NCBI RefSeq assembly: GCF_025370935.1 | Contig: NC_133485.1 | Location: 9,535,556 to 9,599,555, forward strand | DNA from: Choristoneura fumiferana | Taxonomy: Eukaryota > Arthropoda > Insecta > Lepidoptera > Tortricidae | DNA length: 64,000 bases | Direction: 5' to 3' | In this document: positions 34,401 through 39,950 of the stretch, in pieces | How positions within the stretch are numbered: position 1 is the stretch's first letter | How the letters are laid out: each line of letters opens with the position of its first letter | Made by a program: the position numbers and the translations under genes | Notes under the pieces: generated by a model | Database searches by the model: none | What the model was told of the DNA's origin: nothing | The model's input: only the letters and a program-made list of their open reading frames with translations

Positions 34401-36813
34401 GTGTTGTGTGTGTGTACCTATATTATATTGAATCCATATTTCCCTTAGTCACGTCATAACTGGATGCTGTTATGCGATAGTGTGTTAACCCTCATTAATT
34501 CTGCAATACAATGTCAACAGTAAAAAATATTTTCTAAGGGTTGACATTGTATTGCAGAATTAATGAGGGTTAACACACTATTCCATAACAGCATCCAACT
34601 AGGGAACGACTTATCCGATTTAATTTTAAATTTTCTAATACTTTGTAGAAGGTTCCGCAGAAAATTGGAAAATTTAAGAAACTTAACAACTAGGTACAGT
34701 CGATTTCAAAAACTTGTGAGTAAAAATTTGATTTAAAATATCTCAACACGACCCTATTGTTAACTGTGCAGAAGCGTGTTCAGATGTTTTTGCTCACAAT
34801 TTTTGCTCACCTTTTAATACCTATTTTGAATCTACATCTAGAGTGGTGCATAATTCATCCATCATAATTGTTATTTTGTGTTTTAGTCATGCACTCTATT
34901 TTATTTTATACCGGGGGAGGGGGGGGGGACAAGTGCACCCCTCGCACACCTCCTGGCACTATGACCTCAGTACTATTGTCCCCCAACAGACGTTACTGGC
35001 GCGTGCTACGCAAGAATATCCAAGCCTCCAGCGCGGCGCCTGCGCTGCGGCCGGTGACCCCGGGCCCGCGGCCCACCAGACCCTCGCTTTTCTCCGCCTC
35101 GCACTTGCATAAACCTTTCTCGCTGAGGTAAGGAGAGAGGTTAAAAGTGAAGTAAGATAAGATAGAATAGAAGCTGCAGTTGCAAGTAGGTAGGTGCTAC
35201 GAGTACGAACAAAGAAAAGTGGAAAAGGCGCCTGTATCTACTTTTCATAGTCATAGTAGTTTTCAAAAATGATAAAGAAATGTTTTAACAATTTTTATCC
35301 CGAAACATTGCATAGTTCCCGTGGGATAACGTTATCGGATTAACGAATTCTGTGCGGACGGAGTCGCGGGCAGGGCAACAGCAAGTTTTAGACTATAGCT
35401 CTTGCCATTTGGTGTCATTTTTGCCAGTGTGGAGCAAAAGACAGTTTTAAAACACGTCGTGCGTCGTTCAGTAAAAAGCGAAACATGACTGTCTATGGTT
35501 CAAGCATTGTCAAGTTGATATATCTAAGTGGTCAGATAGTTAACGATTACAGTTCATGGAGGAATTAGATCAAACCTAAGCAATGGCGCCTGTATTAAAC
35601 ACAGAAAGCAACAAAACATCTATCACCACAACCACATTGCACTGGTTAGGGGAGGGGGCCAAAGCGAGCATACTGCTCAAAGCGAGCACTAGCGCTCATC
35701 TTGAAAATATAAGGACAATGGCGGTGTGACTGCGTGGCGATATCCGCCCCGCCCCGGTCCACCTGCCGCAGTTGCCCACACCGCCTGTTAGCGACCGTGC
35801 GCGTGTAGTGTCAAAAATTACGATTTGATCAGTCCAGATATGAAAAATACGAGGTATGTATCGAGTGTTTTGCGGATTTGTGAGGACGTTGTTGAAAAAC
35901 GTTAATTGTAATATGTATTGACAGTTATTTAGCTTTGTTTTGGTAAAATGTTCTTGAATGTGCGCGAATATTTGAAGTTTAGGTTCGAGTACAATGTGGA
36001 TTTGGTCGAAAAGGCAAAGCGGGCAGGGCAAAGTGAGCATATGCCCACATACCGTTAGGCATATTAAAGCGATTTATTTGTTTTTGTGTTATTTAAACGC
36101 TTAGCTTGCTTGTTTTCATTGCTTAATTGTTTTAGATGGTCAATAATTACAAAAGAAAAACTGAATAAGGTGCTTGGGATGAAGAGTCAATGTCAAAAGC
36201 AATGGCGGAAAGCAATGTTTTGGAAGAAGTACCATTTTTTGTTAAATTAGTTATGTTTTGACTCTGATTAAAGTCTACATCAAATCACTGGAGTTTTATT
36301 GACGTGATCGACGTATTTTTTGTCCTTATCTCCAAATAAATATTTTATAGTCATTGCATGAATGAAGGGTGCTCATTTTGCCCCCTTTGTGCTCGCTTTG
36401 CCCAAAAGCAGTGCTCGCTTTAGGCTCCGCCTCGGGCAAAGCGAGCAAAAGTAAAGTTTTCGTAATTTGTTATTTTTATTAGTTTTTCTAAACTTTGTAG
36501 AATATTGAAGTATGTATAATTAAACTACGATAAATTCAGCTTTAAATAGCATTTAAAGTTAAGTGATACTGATATTTTCTTCATACTTTTTTCTCAGTTC
36601 CTCTAATGGTGCTCACTTGGGCCCCTCCCCTACTGGTTGTGGTTCGTTAGTCTAACAACTAGTAGCATGGTGTACGGTTGTGTCACTCTGAAGATGAGCT
36701 CTGGTTGAGTTCGAAACGCGTCAGTGTAGTGTGGTGGTGGTGATGAATGGGTTTGTGTGTGTTCTTACAGTGTGGAGGTGGAGGAACTGCATGAACTCGC
36801 ATATTTTGCATAA
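16400..36813 (+). CDS. nompA: NompA-like PAN/apple and ZP-domain apical matrix protein, complete 21-exon model
   Basis: Coding exons join to 4020 bp (1339 residues and TAA), with every phase matching. Order: signal peptide (1-23, cut expected after ANA); five Cys-rich PAN/apple modules (about 27-137, 140-231, 234-323, 325-423, 777-897); an Arg-Tyr-Pro repeat linker with Gly/Pro-Ile stretches (about 424-775); a ZP domain (about 898-1140); a furin-type RRRR site (1149-1152); a membrane span (1256-1279); and a 60-residue tail. ZP proteins polymerise in apical extracellular matrix after furin release. NompA in Drosophila has the same PAN-rich ZP layout and ties sensory dendrites to cuticle. The related Neyo/Nyobe/Trynity proteins are the alternative, but I recall them as shorter with fewer PAN modules. 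The 5' untranslated exon and promoter are not identified. Confidence 0.8.
16475..16700 (-). repeat. LINE tail fragment, antisense, just after exon 1
   Basis: Reads in reverse like the tails at 41080-41300 and 54200-54370: 'aatgcgaaagtttatgag', then 'aaaaccgctggacgaatttg', then 'ccacgcataggctac'. The start lies within about 10 bp of the exon 1 splice donor. Confidence 0.6.
17345..17430 (+). CDS. nompA: NompA-like exon 2: start of PAN module 1
   Basis: Acceptor 'atatttcag', donor 'gtaagt'. Begins with the first module cysteine (AQTTCNQGMGRVMYERLPNQ). Confidence 0.8.
17553..17811 (+). CDS. nompA: NompA-like exon 3: rest of PAN module 1
   Basis: Contains the PAN-type LEKCQDLCLRD helix cysteines and ends near FNEICLT. 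Donor 'gtaagt', phase 1. Confidence 0.85.
18394..18675 (+). CDS. nompA: NompA-like exon 4: PAN module 2
   Basis: One whole module: starts RPERECPSRRYVFERH, has the helix ECEDKCLGEFSFVCRS, and ends DYLENTCLNG. Confidence 0.9.
18777..18909 (+). CDS. nompA: NompA-like exon 5: PAN module 3, first half
   Basis: Begins AERRCDGLAVFIKEE and carries LDECQSMCVRAEK. Splits a lysine codon at 'aa|gtaagt'. Confidence 0.88.
18997..19139 (+). CDS. nompA: NompA-like exon 6: PAN module 3, second half
   Basis: Starts YFCRSIEHDAMTRQCVLSEE and ends YDLVCLDN. Acceptor 'tttgttgcag', donor 'gtgagt'. Confidence 0.88.
19397..19583 (+). CDS. nompA: NompA-like exon 7: PAN module 4, first half
   Basis: Reads RGTEYPDNSVTSHLFSPGRR then SLSECLDECLRQTSFQCR. 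Donor 'gtacgc'. A MITE (19589-19896) begins only about six bases past the donor. Confidence 0.88.
19589..19896. mobile_element. MITE, family C, split by a nested repeat
   Basis: The left arm 'acagtcaactaagtaatt' and right arm 'cttatttattaggttgactg' with inner 'tttgtactttgtcactttc'/'aaagtgacaaggtacaaaag' match the intact copy at 63278-63418. About 160 bp at 19708-19867 ('ctggatggcaaacgagcaag' to 'cctcaagtgccagtaatttc'), a second repeat family, has been inserted into its right half. Confidence 0.75.
20222..20334 (+). CDS. nompA: NompA-like exon 8: PAN module 4, second half
   Basis: Reads SAVYSDRARTCRLSRYNQKD, ending FDYYENLM; donor 'gtaagt', phase 1. Confidence 0.88.
20335..22242 (+). other. 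NompA-like intron 8
   Basis: 1.9 kb with no exon-like frame. Includes a degraded family-1 SINE at 20880-21125 ('ggtccgagccccggatgcac', 'ggaaacatcgtaaggaaacc'); otherwise AT-rich. Confidence 0.6.
20880..21125 (+). mobile_element. SINE family 1, degraded copy
   Basis: Shares 'gagccccggatgcacctcta', 'tatgcgaaattatatttgaa' and 'cgtaaggaaacc' with the full copy at 5801-6106. No clear target duplication. Confidence 0.6.
22243..23013 (+). CDS. nompA: NompA-like exon 9: Arg-Tyr-Pro repeat linker
   Basis: This 771-bp exon encodes a DRDRDRDR start, then about 28 RYP triplets, mostly DRYP with spacers such as DD, PPG, AG or S, and has no cysteines. Acceptor 'gactattcag', donor 'gtaagc', in phase with both neighbours. 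Tyr-rich, charged, proline-spaced repeats suit an extended, possibly cross-linked matrix linker (inference). Repeat DNA of this kind is expected to vary in length between alleles. Confidence 0.85.
23104..23194 (+). CDS. nompA: NompA-like exon 10: Gly/Tyr/Pro linker
   Basis: Reads RGGYYGGSDYPGSNRYPDRA and onward; acceptor 'ttttatag', donor 'gtaagt'. Small linker exon that keeps the frame. Confidence 0.82.
23285..23388 (+). CDS. nompA: NompA-like exon 11: linker
   Basis: Reads YPIEPRPSYGVRRPLDRPGG; acceptor 'ttaccacag', donor 'gtaaat'. Confidence 0.82.
23476..23770 (+). CDS. nompA: NompA-like exon 12: Pro-Ile-Gly repeats and start of PAN module 5
   Basis: Begins GGGYGGYEPDGPIGPVG with repeated PIG(P/N) units, then CEDDTFRQVGRQRMQRRYV and the PAN helix HCQRECIEARDFVCRAFNYR. 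Confidence 0.88.
23851..24011 (+). CDS. nompA: NompA-like exon 13: end of PAN module 5
   Basis: Reads RDVPYGSEPRDNCELSDRDT, closing with MADDCLD. Donor 'gtgagt', phase 1. Confidence 0.88.
24096..24274 (+). CDS. nompA: NompA-like exon 14: start of ZP domain
   Basis: First ZP cysteines in VCNEDGMEFTLRLPEGFFGR, YDRCFF and GYPECGTQR; phase 0 end. Confidence 0.9.
24344..24483 (+). CDS. nompA: NompA-like exon 15: ZP domain
   Basis: YGDTMTNIVVVQFSDNVQTS followed by RFNLTCLF, the ZP-N beta-strand pattern. Confidence 0.9.
24484..25746 (+). other. NompA-like intron 15
   Basis: 1.26 kb, AT-rich, no exon-like frame. Holds a dispersed repeat at 25364-25493. Confidence 0.6.
25364..25493. repeat. 'CGAACTTCG...TCGAATTTCG' repeat, copy 1
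   Basis: Shares 'acgagagtgagtgggacgg' and 'cgaacttcgattttcgaatt' (or inverse) with 41886-42003 and 56037-56177; short MITE-like family ending near 'gcagtagcccc'. Confidence 0.6.
25747..25983 (+). CDS. nompA: NompA-like exon 16: ZP domain
   Basis: After acceptor 'cattgacag' reads SGSPIPIEYLPEESSLNSKV, LYQGRPTTTIAVGDPLTFRL and RDPYSGRSVQLIDRVG. An earlier 'ag' at 25695 would break the frame, so 25747 is chosen. Confidence 0.9.
26066..26395 (+). repeat. 'TTAACCGACTTC' repeat, plus orientation
   Basis: Runs from 'ttaaccgacttcaaaaaagg' through 'aggtcccataagcatcaaat' to 'gaccatcggagttactactc'. Inverse copy at 28647-28966. Confidence 0.75.
26499..26637. mobile_element. Hairpin MITE, family D
   Basis: The arms 'taccactaccatgagtttac' and 'gtaaactcatggtagtggta' are perfect inverted repeats that continue inward ('gtgaccgtactcgatagcg' mirrored) almost to the centre. 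Outer TA on both sides. Confidence 0.8.
28451..28622. mobile_element. 'AACCCGACTGC' terminal-inverted-repeat element
   Basis: Starts 'aacccgactgcgtagtgggc' and ends 'ttaaggcagtcgggt'; internal 'gtgggctagaa'/'ttctagcccac' also mirror. A related 'acccgactgcgaagaaggag' start lies at 28089. Confidence 0.6.
28647..28966 (-). repeat. 'TTAACCGACTTC' repeat, inverted copy
   Basis: Opens 'gagtagtaactccgatggtc' and ends 'ttttttgaagtcggttaa': the reverse complement of 26066-26395 over nearly its full length. Another diverged copy in the same orientation is 29045-29340. Confidence 0.75.
29045..29340 (-). repeat. 'TTAACCGACTTC' repeat, diverged third copy
   Basis: Shares 'acttcaccaaattatgactt', 'gatcctgatttaggtgctta' and 'aatcaaatcggttcataaat' with 28647-28966, with many indels and no recognisable outer end. 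Confidence 0.65.
29568..29718 (+). CDS. nompA: NompA-like exon 17: end of ZP domain
   Basis: Reads CPVDPDVFPELDKGRSGDSL, FNAFKIPESNFLVFEATVRT and CRDGCQP, the ZP-C cysteines. Acceptor 'ttgtttcag', donor 'gtacgt'. Confidence 0.9.
29719..33179 (+). other. NompA-like intron 17
   Basis: 3.5 kb, no exon seen. Opens with a hairpin MITE (29754-29963), a perfect 12-bp-stem hairpin 'agcgataaagct' near 30068, AT-rich DNA, and near its end a run of 20 G (32958-32977) beside a 'gagcggatccagggg' TE terminus. Confidence 0.6.
29754..29963. mobile_element. Hairpin MITE, family E
   Basis: Arms 'aagctttggttttctaggac' and 'cctaggaaactaaagctt', then 'agcggtgccgtcat' against 'atgacggcaccgct', then 'cggtaattgacaccgct' against 'agcggtatcaattacgg'. 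It begins about 35 bp after the exon 17 donor. Confidence 0.75.
33180..33443 (+). CDS. nompA: NompA-like exon 18: furin site and juxtamembrane stalk
   Basis: AYCPSHTGRSEPSFGRRRRD gives the last ZP cysteine and a tetra-Arg proprotein-convertase site. An acidic, Asn/Thr-rich stalk with NGT and NDT glycosylation sites follows. Confidence 0.88.
33621..33831. mobile_element. Hairpin MITE with short TTAGG run
   Basis: Arms 'acgtttggcaacctgtttca' and 'tgaaacaggttgccaaacgt' pair, and continue with 'ttcgcaacttttcattt' and its inverse. The loop side carries four TTAGG-type units (33719-33740), the insect telomere word, but too few to mean more than chance. Confidence 0.7.
33882..34057 (+). CDS. nompA: NompA-like exon 19: membrane span
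   Basis: Ends in ALLVALCVLLSLLLAMMLAA and LYIYR, a single hydrophobic helix of about 24 residues, followed at once by basic residues in the next exon (type I topology). Confidence 0.9.
34458..34600. mobile_element. Hairpin MITE, family F
   Basis: The arms 'actggatgctgttatgcgat' and 'tccataacagcatccaact' pair, then 'gtgttaaccctcattaattc' pairs perfectly with 'gaattaatgagggttaacac'. Loop about 20 bp. Confidence 0.8.
34990..35127 (+). CDS. nompA: NompA-like exon 20: cytoplasmic tail
   Basis: RRYWRVLRKNIQASSAAPAL and a Pro/Arg-rich stretch ending KPFSLR. Acceptor 'cccccaacag', donor 'gtaagg'. Confidence 0.85.
35128..36770 (+). other. NompA-like intron 20
   Basis: 1.6 kb, mostly a 984-bp terminal-inverted-repeat element (35648-36631); a further repeat piece 'aagatgagctctggttgagt' sits at about 36692. 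Confidence 0.6.
35648..36631. mobile_element. 984-bp non-autonomous transposon with many 'CAAAGCGAGCA' motifs
   Basis: Terminal inverted repeats 'aggggagggggccaaagcga' and 'cacttgggcccctcccct'. 'actggtt' is directly repeated at 35641-35647 and 36632-36638 (7 bp). The 11-bp word CAAAGCGAGCA or its inverse, allowing one or two changes, occurs at least nine times (35660, 35678, 36015, 36029, 36370, 36390, 36412, 36437, 36610). The minus frame at 35696-36040 shows no transposase motif. Superfamily unclear. Confidence 0.75.
36771..36813 (+). CDS. nompA: NompA-like exon 21: C terminus and stop
   Basis: After 'gttcttacag', SVEVEELHELAYFA then TAA at 36811-36813. The phase completes the serine codon split in exon 20, which supports this as the last exon; its small size keeps some doubt. 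Confidence 0.7.
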
Positions 36814-37656
36814 GCTTAGCTATCGTAAGGTCGCGGGTGAGCAAGGAAATTGTTTTAGTTCAGTTCAATAATGGTAGGAACTTATTCCGATGGAAATAGG
36901 TAGGTACTTGTATTATACTTATTATGATTTATGACAGATAAGAACAATTTCTCGCAGCATCTGGAGCAATGTGGGTACAATGTCGATTAAAGGCATTCCG
37001 AATTAAACTTATTCCGATGGAAATAGGTAGGTACTTGTATTATACTTATTATGATTTATGACAGATAAGAACAATTTCTCGCAGCATCTGGAGCAATTTG
37101 GGTACAATGTCGATTAAAGGTGGTGCTTACTTACTGTTATAAGTGACCCCCTGGCTCAATTTAAACTCTAGTAAATAGGAAGAATAAACAGTGAGTAGGT
37201 AGGTGTATTCCTAGTTTCGTGTCTGGATTGGTTTGGTGTAGACTTCACATTGTGAAGTGTGCATTTAAAGGTGGGTTTGTATAACTATGTCAATTTTGGA
37301 TTGGATCAGTTTTGTTTGCAGCATGCGAATTATGTACATTAACTGTTTGCCGAGTAGATAAAAAAATGTAAAAACCAGTAGTCCTTAACTTATTACAAAT
37401 TATGGCCCACTAATTAAACGCGAACACTCAAATAATGATTCGCGTCGCCGCGTCCGCTCGCACTCCCGCCCATGCGATTGGCAAGAACCGAGCGTTTAGT
37501 GCCACGAAACTCGTGATAAACGACGTCCGCAATACAGTTTCAAATAATTTAGCAGCAGTTGGTATTCCAAGGTTTTGTCAAATACTTATCAACTCTCTGG
37601 GATTAGATTTTATCCAAAGAAGAAAAACAGCATTCTGAACAGTCTTAAAGTATATG
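36814..37656. other. Convergent intergenic region
   Basis: Lies between the NompA-like stop and the NELF-B 3' end. Contains the tandem duplication at 36880-37120. The plus frame at 37435-37638 has no known motif and lacks splice or polyadenylation context. Confidence 0.5.
36880..37120. repeat. Young 127-bp tandem duplication
   Basis: 36880-36993 and 37007-37120 are the same 114-bp sequence ('acttattccgatggaaatag' to 'gtacaatgtcgattaaagg') with one visible change, 'aatgtggg' against 'aatttggg'. Confidence 0.9.
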
Positions 37657-37658
37657 AT

Positions 37659-37664
37659 TTATTT
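37659..37664 (-). terminator. Likely NELF-B polyadenylation signal
   Basis: 'tttatt' on the plus strand is AATAAA on the minus strand, about 18 bp past the NELF-B stop codon. Confidence 0.5.
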
Positions 37665-37681
37665 AAATATAGTAAAAAACA

Positions 37682-39448
37682 CTACATGTGATAAGGTGCT
37701 GGAGTGGGTACACTCATGAGTGGCGAGTCTAGGTACTCCATCTCTGTAGCGGCTGGCCCAACAGGCTCGGCTACTACAGTCATTTTTTGTTGTAAAATTT
37801 CATACAGCTTGTGTACAGATTCATTGTGCTGTGTGCCAGGCTGTAAAGCCTTCATAAGGGTCTGAATCCTGGTCTCAGGAAGCTTAGGATGTATGTACCA
37901 AAGCAGCTTCAATAGATGTCTGGTAACATTATCTTTGGATAAACCAGCAAAAAAGAACTCATCAAACAATACTGTGCTGAAGTCTTCTCCTTGGAATTCA
38001 TCAGGCAATTGGATCAGTAATGCTACAAGAGCATGTAGAAATGGGTCCTCATATGCTCTGCCGTCTTTACAACTACCCAAGATGCTAAGTATTCTAAGTA
38101 AGGCTCCGCGGTCACGTAACTTGGCAGCATGCAGTGTGTAATACATTGCAAGGACTCCACAAACTGAGCTTTCACGCATGTAAGCCTCGCATGCATCAGG
38201 GGGTGGGCCTGAGTGTTCAATAGTTGTAATAGCAGACTCTCGCTCATCTGGAGGAAGTTTATTGTGAGTTGCTCGGACTTGGTCATCTACCATTAATGAC
38301 ATCAAAGCTGGTAAGTATTTAGTCACCACCTGGCTATCCAATTTAGGTTCTTTGAACTCTTGGGAATCAATCATTACCCAGGCACTGAGACCTAGTGCCA
38401 ACATCCTCAATAGAAGAATCAGAATTGTGTTATCCCTAGGGAGGCCCTCAGTGTTTATCAGATGCTGGAGGATTTTTATTCCTGATGTAGCCAAGAAGTT
38501 AATAGCATAGGGGTCACATAATGTCATGGATAGATCACCAAGCACTTGTTCTTGCCCTCGTTTTATGCTGTCCAAGAATCCTTGCAGCTCTCTAGATCTC
38601 TTTATATCAACATTTCTTTCTCTAATGCATGCATCTAAACACCAAGTGAACTTATGGCATGGATCCACAGAAATAATATCTTGAATTTCCAAATCATGCA
38701 GTGCCATTAAAAGTTCTGCTCTCAAAGTACAATAATGTACATTCCTTGTCCTGAGAAATAGCGTTCTGAGAAACTGCAAAACCATGTCATACAATTTGAC
38801 ACTATTTCCAATCATGTGTGCGAGTTTTTGCACAACTGCCCCCTGCCGTCTCACTTTTGGTGATGGTGAAAAGAACAAGTTATTGAGGTTTTCATGATCA
38901 AATAAAACATTTTCCTTTTCTCTTATGTATTGGCTTAGCAATGGAGATACTTCATCACCAAATAGAGACTGATTGTCTTGCCATATTTGCCGCTTCACTT
39001 CTGTATCTGTGTCATTATACAGTTCTCTGTCCCTGACAAGAACTCGCAGGAATTTGTCATCAATATGAGGAGTATTTTTAAGAATACTCATTATAACAGG
39101 TCTTAGGGCCTTCACTCTAACGACGGAAAAACTTTTATTGAGCAGTTCTTTAAGTTTCTTGTCATGCTCCTTATTTTCCTTGGAACCTAGTTCATTGATG
39201 TGAGATATAAGCTTGTCCCTTAGCTCTTCTAGCACTGATGTGTGAAAGTCTAGTCTGCGAACTCCATGAAGATCGAGCAACGGCAGCATAGGTCTTAATG
39301 AAGGTAACAGGATACCATTTTCGAGTTGAAATTCTTCAATAGCTTTCAGAGGATCAGTGCAACTCGTGAGTGCATCTCGTAAGTATGCTTGACCGGGAAC
39401 CCCTACGTCTTCTAGGCCTGTGCCAGGCAATTTGCTAGATGATGCCAT
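37682..39448 (-). CDS. NELF-B: Negative elongation factor B (NELF-B / COBRA1)
   Basis: An uninterrupted 588-codon frame. The protein wording is that of NELF-B: LTSCTDPLKAIEEFQLENGI, LPLLDLHGVRRLDFH and EVKRQIWQDNQSLFGDEVSP are family signatures, and human NELF-B is about 580 residues, so this looks full length. NELF-B is the scaffold subunit of the nuclear NELF complex, bridging NELF-A/C and NELF-E, and helps DSIF hold RNA polymerase II in promoter-proximal pause. All helical HEAT-like fold, no catalytic residues. The start MASSSKLPGTGLEDVGVPGQ aligns with the family N terminus. No intron interrupts the coding region, unlike its neighbours. CWF19L1 diverges from it 482 bp away. Confidence 0.96.
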   Translation of the reverse strand: MASSSKLPGTGLEDVGVPGQAYLRDALTSCTDPLKAIEEFQLENGILLPSLRPMLPLLDLHGVRRLDFHTSVLEELRDKLISHINELGSKENKEHDKKLKELLNKSFSVVRVKALRPVIMSILKNTPHIDDKFLRVLVRDRELYNDTDTEVKRQIWQDNQSLFGDEVSPLLSQYIREKENVLFDHENLNNLFFSPSPKVRRQGAVVQKLAHMIGNSVKLYDMVLQFLRTLFLRTRNVHYCTLRAELLMALHDLEIQDIISVDPCHKFTWCLDACIRERNVDIKRSRELQGFLDSIKRGQEQVLGDLSMTLCDPYAINFLATSGIKILQHLINTEGLPRDNTILILLLRMLALGLSAWVMIDSQEFKEPKLDSQVVTKYLPALMSLMVDDQVRATHNKLPPDERESAITTIEHSGPPPDACEAYMRESSVCGVLAMYYTLHAAKLRDRGALLRILSILGSCKDGRAYEDPFLHALVALLIQLPDEFQGEDFSTVLFDEFFFAGLSKDNVTRHLLKLLWYIHPKLPETRIQTLMKALQPGTQHNESVHKLYEILQQKMTVVAEPVGPAATEMEYLDSPLMSVPTPAPYHM

Positions 39449-39930
39449 ATTTGTTGGATTTTAAGTTGATTAACACCTAATATTAATTATATTAACTACA
39501 AATAAACTAAACAAACAAAAAATACCACAAGCAAGAAGCGTCTTCAAGTAAAGTGACACTTGTGTCACAGTTGGTTGGTTGTGGTGTCGTCACAGATAGA
39601 AAAAATCAAGCTAGCCAACAAAACAAAAAATAAAACTTATTTAAGCTAAAGGCAAAAACGTTAACAAAGTGTATAAACAGTGTCCATGTCAATCAAATCG
39701 GGATTATTTTATACATTCGTTTCGTTTGTATTGTTGGTTTAGACTTTGTTAAGTTAGGTTGAGCTTAGGAACTATTTCATTGTGTAAATTGTATTCCACC
39801 ATATTATAAAATTATAAATTCAGCTTGGTGAATAGTGAGACATTCGCAACAACAGCAAAGACGTGATCCTTGTGAGGTTCAAGCACAGACTACTAAGAGA
39901 TACTAACGTGGTTCAAGCACTGTTTATAGG
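39449..39930. promoter_or_regulatory. Probable bidirectional promoter, NELF-B and CWF19L1
   Basis: 482 bp separate two start codons that point away from each other. No clear TATA box was found in a usable place; an imperfect repeat 'agtgacacttgtgtcac' (39560-39576) could be a factor site. Both genes are housekeeping nuclear factors, which fits a shared promoter. Inference from layout. Confidence 0.55.
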
Positions 39931-39950
39931 ATGACTGACAAACAAAAAAC
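39931..39950 (+). CDS. Cwf19l1: CWF19L1 exon 1
   Basis: ATG then MTDKQK, ending 'aaaaaac|gtaatt'. The split Thr codon joins exon 2 to give KTLLCGDVNG, the expected family start. Confidence 0.8.

Noticed and set aside
35696..36040. 114-residue minus frame in the 984-bp element
   Set aside because: No transposase or other motif; likely chance.
37435..37638. 67-residue plus frame near the NELF-B 3' end
   Set aside because: No homology recognised, no splice or polyadenylation context, antisense to the probable NELF-B downstream region.
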